DNA of 64,000 bases from Trogon surrucura (taxonomy: Eukaryota > Chordata > Aves > Trogoniformes > Trogonidae): NCBI GenBank assembly GCA_020746105.1, contig CM036658.1, positions 35,333,004 to 35,397,003 of the forward strand, written 5' to 3'. A program made the position numbers and the translations under genes. Numbering within the stretch: position 1 is the stretch's first letter; every line of letters begins with the position of its first letter. The notes under the pieces are model-generated. The model was not told the origin of the DNA. It worked only from the letters and a program-made list of their open reading frames with translations, and searched no databases. Below, in pieces: positions 49,195 through 60,300 of the stretch.

Positions 49195-49359
49195 TGCATA
49201 GCCTGTGGTATCTCCACAACCAGATGAAGGTGAGCGAAACTGGAGGTACCTCCTGCAACACCGAGCTGCCGCAGAATGGATGGGCTCTGGGCAGAGAGTT
49301 GGAAAGGGCTGGGTAGGTAGTTGCTACCACCGAGGCGGAAAACAGACTGATGGGCACAG
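49195..49359 (+). other. Isolated exon-like block
   Basis: A long T run (49157-49173) and TTTTTAACTAG precede 49195, and a donor GGGCACAG|GTAAAT lies at 49359/49360. The 165 bp between are GC-rich compared with the flanks. One frame is open for ~39 codons, including KVSETGGTSCNTELPQNG, then stops at TAG; the others stop early. It could be a non-coding RNA exon or a 3' coding exon. No partner exon is proven. Confidence 0.4.
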
Positions 49360-49967
49360 GTAAATCTACCTAATTCCTGCCCCCCAAAGTTTATGTTATT
49401 TCTGGAGAATATATGCATGAAAAGTGAGTTTCCTTCTAGTTACTGAAGTTTTCTGACAAATTCAAGATCATATGTTCTCCATACTCACTGCTTTCCTCAT
49501 GCATAGCACTTAAAATATAATGGAAATAAAGGGTAAGTGAGCCATTAGTGAGACTTCAAAATTGTAAACACTTCTTGCACTTATATTCGGTATGGTTGCT
49601 ATAAAAGGAAAATACTAGTACATATGGTGGATCCAGATTCCTTGGAGAAACAGCGGTTTTAACAGAAAAAAACCCAACAGACTACAGAAATGTATGTTCA
49701 GTTTACTATCTGCAGTCTATTAGAATGGTTCCGCAAACTGCAGCCAGCACAGGGTGAAACTCTGCTGAAGTTACTGTCTCTAACGAATACTAAACTGAAT
49801 GTACTAAGATACTTGTATTTCTTACACTACTGACTTTGTCAGAGGAAGAGTGATATTTTTAAAATAAAAGAGGGCAGTTTGAGGCAAGTTAATGCTGGAA
49901 TTATTTATCCAGTTGTATTTGTGGGAAATACTAATCTAAATGTCACTGCCTTTGGACAGCCAATATA

Positions 49968-50010
49968 AAAAAAACCAAACCAAACCAAACCAAGACAAAC
50001 CAAAAATACA
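49968..50010 (+). repeat. (CAAAC)n-like repeat
   Basis: Tandem CCAAA/CAAAC units, slightly degenerate. Confidence 0.8.
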
Positions 50011-50399
50011 CACAACAAAACTTCTTTATTTAAGATTAAAAAATCTTATGAAAAAAATGAAAACAACTTTCTGTAGATAAAGCGGTAGAAGTTTATAGCT
50101 TCTTCTTACCCATTGCAGACCTAAATTCTGAAAATTATCTGTATTGCTTTAAGTAATGGTAAAGTTAAATAATACTGACTTACAGCTATTTTCTACAGAA
50201 ATGATTGTGACACCCACAGAAAGAAGTCGGTGCAAGTTAATTATTACTGTCTACCATAGGACATGAAATGTAACTTATTGCTAAATGTTGCAATGAGGAA
50301 AGTTATCCCAGGTAATAATGAAGTGAAGAAACTTCCTCATAATTCCTTTAGCTGGCTCAAGCAGCTTTAAGGATCCATCTCTTAAAAATATAGAAAAAC

Positions 50400-50512
50400 A
50401 AATTGATATAATAAATAAAATAAAATGGAATGACATAAAATGGAGTGACATTAAATGGAATAAAATAAAATAGAATAAAATATAAAAATAAATTTTAAAA
50501 TAAAATCTCAAA
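50400..50512 (+). repeat. A-rich degenerate tandem repeat
   Basis: Repeated ATAAAATGGAATGAC-like units decaying into TAAAA repeats. It ends ~100 bp before the CpG island. Confidence 0.7.
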
Positions 50513-50589
50513 GAGCAAATTGCACTACCCGTCTTGTTTTGTGAACTAGTGCTCCTCAGCAGAGGGATGCTGCAAAAGACGTCTTTCGG

Positions 50590-51650
50590 TGTGCAAAGGT
50601 GCTACTTTCACACCCACCACCCCGCCGCAGCGGTCTGTAAAAGGCAGACGACCGGTGTGAAGGTCGCTTGCAGATGGCATCAGACCCGCCCCGTCCCGTC
50701 CCGCCCCGCCCCGCCCCACCCCGCCCCGCCAAACCGCGGAGGTGGCACCGTGAAGCAGCGGGAGGCATCCCCGACGTGCCCTCGGGAAGGGGGGATCCCT
50801 CCCGGTATTTAACGGCAGCGACAAGGCGCGCACTGTCCTCCGACAGCACTTGCTCCTTTTTTTTTTTTTAAACCCTGAGTCCAGAAGAAATTACAATAAT
50901 TAATAATAAAAAAAATACACTTACCATTCTGACCTCACAGTGCTTTGTCATGAGTTTAGGGAAAAAAACCAAACCCAAACCAACCAACAAACACCACAAA
51001 CACACACGTATTTATGCGTTTGTAAAACAGATGTGCTAGAGTGAAAGAGGGAAGCGGGAAGGAGAATTGCCGGCGCCGTAAAGTACATCTAGAAATCACC
51101 ACACAAAAGGAGGGGAAGCTAAACAGCCCGACCAAACCTCCCCCCGCCCTTCCAGACCGCCCAAGAAAAGCAAGGGAGGTTGGTGGAGAGGCGTGGGCAG
51201 AGGGAAGGAATCCGCGCCCCCATCCGACTGTAGGAAAAAAAAAATAATTTAAAAGGGAAAAAAAAAAAAATGTTAAAAAAAATGGCAAAAGCGACCGGCA
51301 TGCGGAATGAGCCGCGCTTGCCCGCAGAGCCCGGGGGATGGGGTGCTGCCGGCACAGCCCGCTCCGCCGTCGGAGCGCACGGTCGCCACCGATGGCCACC
51401 GTGCAGCCGGCCGGGCTCACCTCGTCAGATCTGAACGTCCTCGGTTATTTCAAGCTCCTTCTTCTCAGTTTTCCCCCATGCAACTCATTTGGTGCAACTG
51501 CGTTACCGGCGGCAGTTCTTCCCCCACCGCTGCCCCAGTGGGACTGGCTTCCCCCGGCCTGAACAGCCTGGATTACCCTCCTGGCATCCTCGCCTTCGCC
51601 TAAAGCTGTTCCTCTGCCCCAGCCCCTGCAGCTGGTGGTGGAGACGTGTA
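50590..51650. promoter_or_regulatory. CpG island with clustered GC boxes
   Basis: CpG-rich segment containing a run of CCCCGCCCCG-type GC boxes (50692-50730). A minus-strand donor GACGAG|GTGAGC (51421/51420) suggests a leftward transcript starting near 51.6 kb. A-rich runs (51236-51280) split the island. No coding frame is convincing. Confidence 0.5.
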
Positions 51651-53407
51651 ACAGCAAGAGTTCAGTGAATCTTGTCCAAAACGTTTCTCCCGGAAGATAC
51701 TGCTTGTGCATGTCGGGGAGGAGGGGTTTCATGATGTCAAATGGCATGTGGAGTATTTGCGGTCAGCATGCACATCCACACATAACTGTCACACTTGCAA
51801 AATAGCCTGCTCTGACATACCTCACCCCATACTGTTCCTCATTTTCTTCTCAGAAATTTACATCATCTTTCTGTTACAACCAGTCTGTCAGCCTATATGC
51901 TCCTTTATGAGGCCGTGAAGCCCATGGCCATAGACATCTTTGACCGGTAAATGTTGGATTACCCCCAAATCTTCCTGGATATCATGAATTCATGCTTCTA
52001 TCTCCTCCTCCTTTATTCAGCAACTTCCTGTCTTACTTCTGGGCTGTCCACTGATCATCTGAGCTCCTTTCTAATGGTCAATCCCTGTCCTGGCACAAGG
52101 GTGAATGTAATTTCTTTGCTTCATAATGTGAATTTTGATGAGCCACTTTAGATGAATCAAACCAAAAGCAGCTGAATGTGCAAGGGCTAGTGACTATGGA
52201 TTTCTGAGCTGTGGAGACCGAAACTCTGTTTTGCTCTGTGATGGCTTGGGTGGTTATTAGCTTCATCTCCTTGTCTGAAGACACTATTTTCTAGGTGATG
52301 ATTTCATTTTCCCAGCTGCCCAAATACTGGCTGAGACCTTCAGCATAAACTTTCTTCGGAATTGGAGATGTTTTTGCCACTCCAGATGCTCTTTTTATTC
52401 TGTCCTGGTGCAGAAGACAAATAGCTCTGTAACCCTGCTCCTTGGTTTATTCAACCTCTTCTTGACCTGTTCCTTCACAACAGGCAGCTGTGGTAATGCT
52501 GCTGCTACCCGTCTGATACACGATGCTGTACCAACCAGAAAACTTGGGTAGGAAATTGGAGGAGTTTGAGAGTTTATTTTTTCACCTTGGGATGCTAAAA
52601 GGCACATCTTCCAGCAAATTTCCCAGAGTAAAAACTACTTACCTTTTTGCCGAAGTTGTGCCAGTGTGTTGTACGGACTTAAAGACTCAGTGCATAAAAA
52701 GATGACAAAGAAAAGAGAGCATAATTACACTTCTTTTTTTTTTTGCACACATAGGACAGAACTTATCTCTGGTCTCTAGCCACAGGATTATTTTGGGAAA
52801 TTTTTTAACATAAGACAAAACTGTGAAATGTTAATTTCTGAGCTACTCTACTGAAACATTTTCCTCTATGTGCTGTTTCTGTACTCTGGGTTTTTTTGCT
52901 GAGAAGTTGTATGGCTGCAATGCTGTAAAGGCACATCTGATTCTTAAACTTTTAAAATCGTGGCATGTCCTTTATTTACCGTAGCTCATCTTCACTCTGT
53001 TGTTTCCCCACCTATGACAAACAACACAAATATGCAGCTGTTAACATTGCCTGAAGAGTATTAAGGCATACTCTGTGTGTATTAACTACATTTCTCTACT
53101 CCTGAGTTGGAAAGCAGAATACATAAAAAATTCTCAACAGTTTTGTTTCCAGAAGTTATATACACTGAATGCATACTTTAAAAATAGCATGATTCTCGTA
53201 AATAAATATCAATATATAATAAACTGACTGTATGACAATCGTGTCCGAGAGTCTGGGTTTGGGACTACAGTTTTGCCAGAGAAACTGGGAAGTCACAGCT
53301 GAGTTTAATGTTCTCCTGGTAAGTCACTATGCTGGCCTCTAAAGGAATCGGCATCTGTGGACAGAGAGGTTCGTGTCTGCAGGTTCATTCCACTCGTAGC
53401 CCACATA
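51651..53407. other. Non-coding gap
   Basis: AT-rich with short unsupported ORFs. No element or exon recognised. Confidence 0.45.
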
Positions 53408-53590
53408 GAGTCATAGAACTATTTAGGCTGGAAAAGACCTTTAAGATCCTCTATTCCAATCATTAACCTCAAAATGCCAGTAAACCATGTCCCTAAGCAC
53501 CAAATCTACACATCTTTTAAACAACTGCAGGGATGGTGACTCCGCCACTTCCCTGTTCCAATGCTTAACAACCCTTTCTGTGATCATCTC
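53408..53590 (-). mobile_element. CR1 3' end fragment
   Basis: Antisense CR1: ATAGAGTCATAGAACTATTT, GGCTGGAAAAGACC, then GGGATGGTGACTCCGCCACT. Degenerate and truncated. Confidence 0.82.
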
Positions 53591-53806
53591 CTGCACAAAG
53601 GCTCATTTTGAGATCCGGTCTACAATGACAAGGCATGATAGCTTGTCACTAAATGTTAGGAGGAATAAAGCCCTCAACACAGGCCCTAAGCATTTAGTGA
53701 TTACAAAATTGCTGCGTTCAGTGTTTGTACAGGGATGTGAGAGAGAATAGTTTGTGATGGAAGAAATTATAAAATTAATAAAAAGTGGAGATTACATTGA
53801 ACACTA

Positions 53807-53835
53807 CATCATCATCATCATCATCATCATCATCA
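53807..53835 (+). repeat. (ATC)n microsatellite, left
   Basis: About nine ATC units directly upstream of a CR1 5' truncation point. Confidence 0.92.
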
Positions 53836-54048
53836 TAAGAAACTTCTTCTCAGTGAGGGTGACGGAACACTGGAACAGGCTGCCCAGGGAGGTTGTGGAG
53901 TCTCCTTCTCTGGAGACATTCAAGACCTGCCTGGACACGTTCCTGTGTAGCATAATCTAGGTATTCCTGCTCTGGTAGGGGGATTGGACTTGATGATCTT
54001 TCGAGGTCCCTTCCAATCCCTAACATTCTATGATTCTATGATTCTATG

Positions 54049-54049
<1 letters not shown>
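53836..54049 (+). mobile_element. CR1 3' end, 5'-truncated
   Basis: Runs from AGAAACTTCTTCTCAGTGAG through GGAACACTGGAACAGGCTGC and the 3' UTR to three ATTCTATG units. Same subfamily as the copy at 37758. It sits between two ATC repeats. Confidence 0.92.

Positions 54050-54091
<42 letters not shown>
54050..54091 (+). repeat. (ATC)n microsatellite, right
   Basis: About fourteen ATC units starting directly at the CR1 tail and ending at the next CR1-type tail (ATAGAATGGCC). Confidence 0.92.
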
Positions 54092-54092
<1 letters not shown>

Positions 54093-54165
54093 AGAATGGC
54101 CTAGGCTGGAAGGGACCTTAGAGATCATTTAATCCAACCTCCCTGTCATGGGCAGGGACACTTCT
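54091..54165 (-). mobile_element. CR1-X-like / SINE tail fragment
   Basis: ATAGAATGGCCTAGGCTGGA then GGGACCTTAGAGATCATTTA match the 3' tail of the SINE at 47192 and the CR1 at 54738. Too short to tell SINE from LINE. Confidence 0.75.
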
Positions 54166-54202
54166 CTTTTTATTTTCCTATCTAGAAAGTACATACTGGA
54201 TA

Positions 54203-54538
54203 GAACCATAGAATCATTAAGGTTGGAAAAGACCTCTAAGGTCAAGTCCAACCATCAACCCAACACTACAATGACCACTAAACCTTGTCCTGAAGTGCCA
54301 CATTTACATGTTTTTTGAACACCTCCAGGGATGGTAGCTCCACCACTTCCCTGGGCAGCCTGTTCCAATGCCTCACCACTCTTTCAGTAAAGAAATTTTT
54401 CCTAATATGTAATCTAAACCTCATCTGGCACAACTTGAGGACATTTCCTCTTGTTCTATCAGTAGTAACATGGGAGAAGAGATACACACCTCACTACAGC
54501 TTCCTTTCAGGTAGTAGTTGTAGAGAGCAATGAGGTCT
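54203..54538 (-). mobile_element. Split CR1, 3' half
   Basis: Antisense CR1 with tail at 54204 and ORF2 C-terminus ([20 protein letters not shown]). It stops at AATGAGGTCT. The continuation (CCCCTCAGCC...) resumes at 58275, separated by the 54539-58269 insertion. GGTCT (54534-54538) is repeated at 58270-58274. Confidence 0.85.
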
Positions 54539-54737
54539 TGTCATGGATTTGAGTCTGGCAGGGGTTTGGGAATCAATGGGAGAGCTATGTGGGATGTCTC
54601 TTGAAAAACTTTGAGAGTCTCTTCCACCCACAGGTAGGAGTTGGACTCACCTCTGGCCAGAGCCAGGCCAATCAACACCTCTGTGACCAAAGTATTCAAG
54701 AGAGGACCCCACTGTTCTCTTTCTCACTTGGTTTTCA

Positions 54738-55225
54738 CTGAATCACAGAATTGCCTAGGTTGAAAGGGACCTTAGAGATCATCTAATCCAACTTCCCTGC
54801 CATGGGCAGGGACGCCTCTCAACTAGACCAGGTTACTCAAGGCCTCATCCAATCTGGCCTTGAACACCTCAAGGGAGGAGGCAATCTCTGGACAATTTAT
54901 TCCAGAGTCTTGCCACTCTCATACTGAAGAATTTTTTCCTAAGATCCAATCTAAATCTGTTTTCCTTTAGCTTAAATCCATTTCCCCTTGTCCTATCAGT
55001 AGACACTCTTTTAAAAAGTCCCTCCCCAGCCTTCCTGTAGGATCCCTTCAGGTATTGGAAGGCAGCTATTAGGTTCCCCCAGAGTCTTCTCTTTTCAAGA
55101 CTGAACAATTCCATCTCCCTCAACCTGTCCTTGTAACAGAGGTGCTCCAGCCCCTGGGTCATCTTTGTGGCCCTCCTCTGAACTCATTCCAACAGACCTA
55201 TGTCCCTTTTACGATGGGGACAATC
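54738..55225 (-). mobile_element. CR1-X-like fragment inside the LTR
   Basis: Antisense CR1: tail AATCACAGAATTGCCTAGGT, then GCCATGGGCAGGGACGCC. An ORF2 C-terminal frame spans 54869-55162 ([20 protein letters not shown]). Its 3' end is the one shared with the SINE tails. Confidence 0.85.
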
Positions 55226-56092
55226 TGCATTACCAGAAGTGGATAATAATTGGAAGGCTTTGTCTTGTCTTTATCTGTCCTGTCTTTGTGTTGGGAAGTT
55301 TTCCTGCTGGAGGAGGGGGAGGTGAGAAGAGAACAAAGGAATGTAGTCCTGAGAAGAAAGAGGGGGAGAAGGGTGCCCGAGTAGGACAGCAAGAAGGTCA
55401 CCAGAGCAGAACCTTTCCCTGGAGCCCCTGTGTGGTTGAGATGGCAGGAAGATGATTGCCTGCCAGCTGAGGTGATCAATGACAACAAGAACGTGCAGGA
55501 TGCATCGGTACGTGCAGAGCCCCATGCGAGAGGGGAGAGAGATCAAGCATCAGCAGAGGATGTACCCCAAGTGGCCCATGTTCCCAACTGGGATGGATTC
55601 ATGAGGAGGAAGAGGATTGCCTCCTTTGAAGTGGACACCTTGTGGCATAAAGGAGACTGTGAGGAGCCCTCTTTCTCAAGAGAAGCTGCCATGGGTCATG
55701 AGCAGTGGCCAGATAGACCTCAACCCCCTGCCTCTCCTTGCACTGATTGGAGGGGAGGAGGTAGCTGGGAGATAGGAGGGGTGGTCATGGTGGACAAAGT
55801 GTATTTAAGATCAAGTTGTTTTTATTGGTGTATTCCTCTCATTATCCCACTTCATATATGGTGGTGGTAAATTAAATTTACTTTTTTTCTCCGCATGTTT
55901 AATCTGGTTTTTATCCATCATTGTAAGTGGTAGATTATTACCCTCCCTGTCCTTAGTCTCAATCCTTGAGCTTTTTGGATGGAGTTTTTCACCCACCACG
56001 TCCCTGTGGAGATGGGGATGGAGGGAGGAGTGAGTGGGAGACTCCATGGTTCTTTGTTCTCAGTGAGGAGACATCATGGTTCTTGAACCATG

Positions 56093-58266
56093 GACTTCTG
56101 GAGGGCTGACTTTGGTCTCTTCAGGTCCATGGTTAAGAGAGTTCCTTGGAAGGCTGTTCTGGAGGGTGTGGAAGCCCAGGAAGGCTGGACATACTTTAAG
56201 GAACTAATTTTAAAGGTGCAGGAACTGACTATACCAAAGTCATGAAAGATGAGCCAATGGGGAGGGAGACCAGCCTGGCTGAACAGAGAAGTTTGGAACT
56301 TAGGAACAAAAGGGGAGTTTATGGTCTATGGAAGAGGGGGCAGGCAAATTATGAGGATTACAAACAAGAAGTGAAGCTGTGCAGGGAGAAAATTGGAAAG
56401 GCCAAAGCCTACCTAGAGCTAAACATGGCCACTGTGGTGAAGAATAACAAGAAAAGTTTCTATAGATACATTGACAGTAAGAAGAGGTCTAGGGAGAATC
56501 TCCGCCCTTTGTTGGATGCAGAGGGAAGCACAGTGACCACAAATATGGAAAAAGCTGAGGTGCTTAATGCCTTCTTTGCCTCAGCCTTTAACAGTAAGAC
56601 CAGTTGTTCTCTGGGCACACAGCCCCCTGAGCTGGAAGAAAGAGATGAGGAACAGAATAGGATCTACATAATCCATGAGGAAATGGTTATGTACCTGCTT
56701 CATAAGCTGAATCCTCATAAATCTATGGGGTTTGATGGATTACACCCTAGAGTGCTGAGGGAGCTGGCGGATGTATTTGCCAAGCCACTCTCTATCATCT
56801 TTCGGTAGTCGTGGTTAACTGGGGATGTCCCAGTGGACTGGAGACTGGCAGATGTAACACCCATCTTCAGGAAGGGCAGGAAGGAGGATCCTGGTAGCTA
56901 CAGACCTGTCAGTCTTACCTCAGTGCTGGGAAAGGTCATGGAAAGAATAATCTCAAGAGCCATCACAGAACAATTAAAAGCCAACAGGGAGATCGGGCCC
57001 AGTCAGCATGGATTCATGAGGGGCAGATCCTGCTTGACAAATCTAATCTCGTTCTGTGACAAGGTGACCTGCTTAGTGGATGAGGGAAAGGCTGTCGATG
57101 TAGTGTACCTGGACTTCAGCAAGGCCTTTGACACCGTCCCCCACAAAATCCTTATGGCCAAACTGGCTGCCCATGGCTTGGATGGGCACATACTCTGCTG
57201 GATGAAACACTGGCTGGATGGCCGGGCCCAAAGAGTTGTGGTCAGTGGAGTTAAATCCAGTTGGCAGCAAGTCACGAGTGGTGTCCCTCAGGGCTCGGTG
57301 TTGGGGCCTCTCCTGTTTAACATCGTCATCAATGATCTTGATGAGGAGATTGAGTGCACCCTCAGCAAGTTTGCAGATGACACCAAGCTGGGAGGGAGTG
57401 TCGATCTGCCGGAGGGTAGAAAGGTTCTACAGAGGGCCCTGGACAGACTGGATCAATGGGCCAAGGACAACTGCCTGCATTTCAACAGAGCCAAGTGTAG
57501 GGTCCTGCATTTTGGTCACGGCAACCCCATGCAAGGCTACAGGCTTGGGGAAGGGTGGCTGGAAGGCTGTTTGGCGGAAAAGGACCTGGGCATTCTAATT
57601 GACAGCCGGCTGAATATGAACCAGCAGTGTGCCCAGGTGGCCAAGAAGGCCAACAGCATCCTGGCTGGTATTAGAAATTTTGTGACCAGCAGAAATAGGG
57701 AGGTGATTGTTCCCCTGTACTCAGCACTGGTGAGGCCCCACCTTGAGTATTGTGTTCAGTTTTGGGCACCTCAGTATAGGAGAGATATGGAGGTGTTGGA
57801 GCAAGTGCAGAAGAGGGCAACAAAGCTGGTGAAGGGCCTGGAGAATAGGTCTTAAGAGGAGCAATTGAGGGAGCTGGGACTGTTCAGTTTAAGGAAGAGG
57901 AGGCTGAGGGGGCACCTCATCATGCTCTACAATCACCTGAAAGGACATTGTAGAGACGTTGGTGCTGGTCTCTTCTCACAGGTCATTAGGGACAGAACCA
58001 GGGGGAATGGTTTCAAGTTGCAACAGGGCAAGTTTAGACTGGACATCAGGAAGAAATTCTTCACAGAAAGAGTGGTCAGACACTGGAACAGACTGCCTAG
58101 GGAGGTGGTTGAGTTGCCATCCCTGGATGTGTTTAAAGTGTCGCTTAGATGTGGTGTTGGGTGATATGGCTTAGGGGTGAACTTGTAGTGTAGGGTTAAT
58201 GGTTGGACACAATGATCCCAAGGGTCTTTTCCAACCTGAATTGTTCTGTGATTCTGTGATTCTATG
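56093..58266 (+). mobile_element. CR1 LINE with nearly intact reverse transcriptase
   Basis: A 5'-truncated copy starting in the endonuclease C-terminal part (FWRADFGLFRSMVKRVPWK). After a frameshift near 56240 a single frame runs from 56242 to 58164 with only two in-frame stops (TAG 56806-56808, TAA 57853-57855). The RT core is complete: [47 protein letters not shown] and catalytic FADD. C-terminal motifs [20 protein letters not shown] and [20 protein letters not shown] follow. The tail is TGTGATTCTGTGATTCTATG. It inserted 3 bp from the LTR end. Confidence 0.93.
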
Positions 58267-58269
58267 ACA

Positions 58270-59720
58270 GGTCTCCCCTCAGCCTTCTCTTCTCCAGATT
58301 AAACAATTCCAGTTCCCTCAACTGCTCCCGATAAGACTTGTTCTCAAGACCCTTCACCAGTTTTGGCGGCCTTCTCTGGACCCATTTCAGCATGTTAATG
58401 TTTTTATTGTAATGGTGTGCCCAGAACCAAGTACAGTACTCAAGGTGTGGCCCCGACAGTGGAGAGTAAAGGGACACAATCAGTTCACTGGTCCTGCTGG
58501 CCACACTATTTTTGATAGAAATAAGGCCAGTATGCTGCTGGCCTTCTTGGCCACAGGAGCAAACTTCTGACTCATGTTCAGCTGGCTGTCCACCAACAAC
58601 CTCAGGTCATTTTCTACCCGGCAACTTTCCAGCCACTCTTTCTCAAGCCTGTGGCATTGCAGGGCATTGTTGTTATCCAAGTCCAGGACCCGGCATTTAG
58701 CCTTGTTAAACTTTATACAGTTGACCTTGTCCTATCGATTCAGACTGTCCAAATCATTCTGCAGAGCCTCACTACTGTCAAGTAGATTAATCCTCCTGCT
58801 CAATTTGGTCTCATCCACAAGGTTACTGAGGGAGCACTCAATCTCTTCATCCAGGCCATTGATACAGATGTTAAACAAAACTGGCCCCAGTATTGAGCCC
58901 TGGGGGACACCACTCGTGACCAGCTGCCAGCTGGAGTTAACTCTGTTCACCACCGCCCTCTGGGTTCGGCCATCCAGCCAGTTTTTAAGCCAGCAAAGAG
59001 TACACCTGTCTAAGCCCTGAACCGCTAGCTTCTCTGGCACAATGCTGTGGGAGATGGTGCAAAATATTTTACTAAAGTCCAAGTAAAAAACATCCACAAC
59101 CTTTCCCTCATCCACTGGGTGCATCACATGGTCATAGAATGAGATTAGATTGGTCAAGAAGGATCTGTTTTTCATGAACCCGTGCTGACTGGGCCTGATT
59201 CCTTGGTTGTCCTTCATGTGCCGTGTGAGCGCACTCAAGATGAACCACTCCATAATCTTCCCTGGTACTGAGGTCAGGCTGACAGGCCTGTAGCTCCCTG
59301 GATCCTCCTTCCAGCCCTTCTTGTATGTGGGTGCCACACTGGCAAGTCTCCAGTCATTTGAGACCTTCCCTGTCCACCAGGACCGCTGATAGAAGATGGA
59401 GAGGGGCTTGCCAAGCTCCTCTGCCAGCTCCCTCAGCACTCTTGGGTCCCATAGACTTGTGAGTGTCCAGGTGGTGTAGCAGATCATTAACTGCTTCTTC
59501 CTGGATTATGGAGGTTTTATTCTGCTCTCCATCCTTGTCTTCTGACTCAGGGGGCTAAATAGCCTTAGCTTAACTGGTCTGACTATTAAAGCCTGGGGCA
59601 AAGAAGACATTAAGTATGTCAGCCTTTTCCTCATCCTTCATGGAATTATTCTCCCCCCATCCAATAAAGGATGGAGAATTTCCTTGGCTTTCTTTTTGAT
59701 GTTTGCTCCAAAAGACTGCC
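58270..59720 (-). mobile_element. Split CR1, 5' half
   Basis: Continuation of 54203-54538 after the insertion. Minus-strand frames show the CR1 reverse-transcriptase core ([50 protein letters not shown]). The catalytic FADD is altered (LVDETKL), so it is inactive. Several frameshifts follow in the thumb and C-terminal parts (58262-58504 and 58480-58680 in other frames). The upstream end fades near 59720. Confidence 0.85.
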
Positions 59721-60242
59721 TTGCAAGTACTTGCAAGGGTAACTGATTTTTGGAAGCAAGGCCCTTCTCGGTCTATTTCATAGTGTCACCAATCCATCTT
59801 CAGCTTTTACAAGCACTCTGGTTCATTGACGCTATGTCCTTTTAGCTACTGAAGTCAAAGGAGAGGTTACTATAACCTGTAACGGGCATTAAATTGGGTA
59901 TAACTTATTTTCCTTAGTTTGCTTTTAGATTTTTCTATGTATTTCTAACTTACTTTTTATTTTTGTCCATTTTTAAGCTACTGAAAACATCTGGAAAATT
60001 AGTGAACTTCCTCAATATTGTTTGGAATTGACGGAGATCAGGATGATCACATCTTTAAAAACAGGAGTCTTTTACACTGGAGAGATGTCCCTCAAAAAAT
60101 GTCATGAATGAGAAGAAATGTGATTAATGTAGTACATTAGAATAGATGGTATAGTGTTCCCTTTGTTTAGCTGACAGATATATTGAGAAATGTGTCTGAG
60201 AATATGAATTGATCAGATAATATACTACCATGATTATTACTG

Positions 60243-60300
60243 TGGATCAGATGAGCTTTAAAGGTCCCTTCCCTTCCAAAATATTCTGTGATTCTATGAT
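60243..60300 (+). mobile_element. CR1 tail fragment
   Basis: AAAGGTCCCTTCCCTTCCAA then ATTCTGTGATTCTATGATC is a plus-strand CR1 3' end. Confidence 0.78.

Larger units (their letters stand above)
54539..58269 (+). mobile_element. LTR insertion with 5-bp target duplication, itself interrupted
   Basis: Starts TGTCATGG, ends ATGACA, and is flanked by direct GGTCT repeats inside an older CR1. LTR parts are 54539-54737, ~55226-56092 and ~58267-58269. Two CR1 copies interrupt it. A TATA-like TATTTAA (55802-55808) and ATTAAA (55871-55876) give the order U3-R-U5 on the plus strand. No internal retroviral genes are present, so it is a solo LTR of ~1.07 kb. The first 180 bp and last 90 bp match the solo LTR at 63221-63438 in inverse orientation. 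Confidence 0.8.

Noticed and set aside
53807-54091. CRISPR-like array
   Set aside because: The repeat is a simple ATC microsatellite split by a CR1; there are no spacers and the DNA is from a vertebrate.
55430-55870. 146-codon plus-strand ORF
   Set aside because: It lies wholly inside the LTR at 54539-58269, over its U3 and TATA region.
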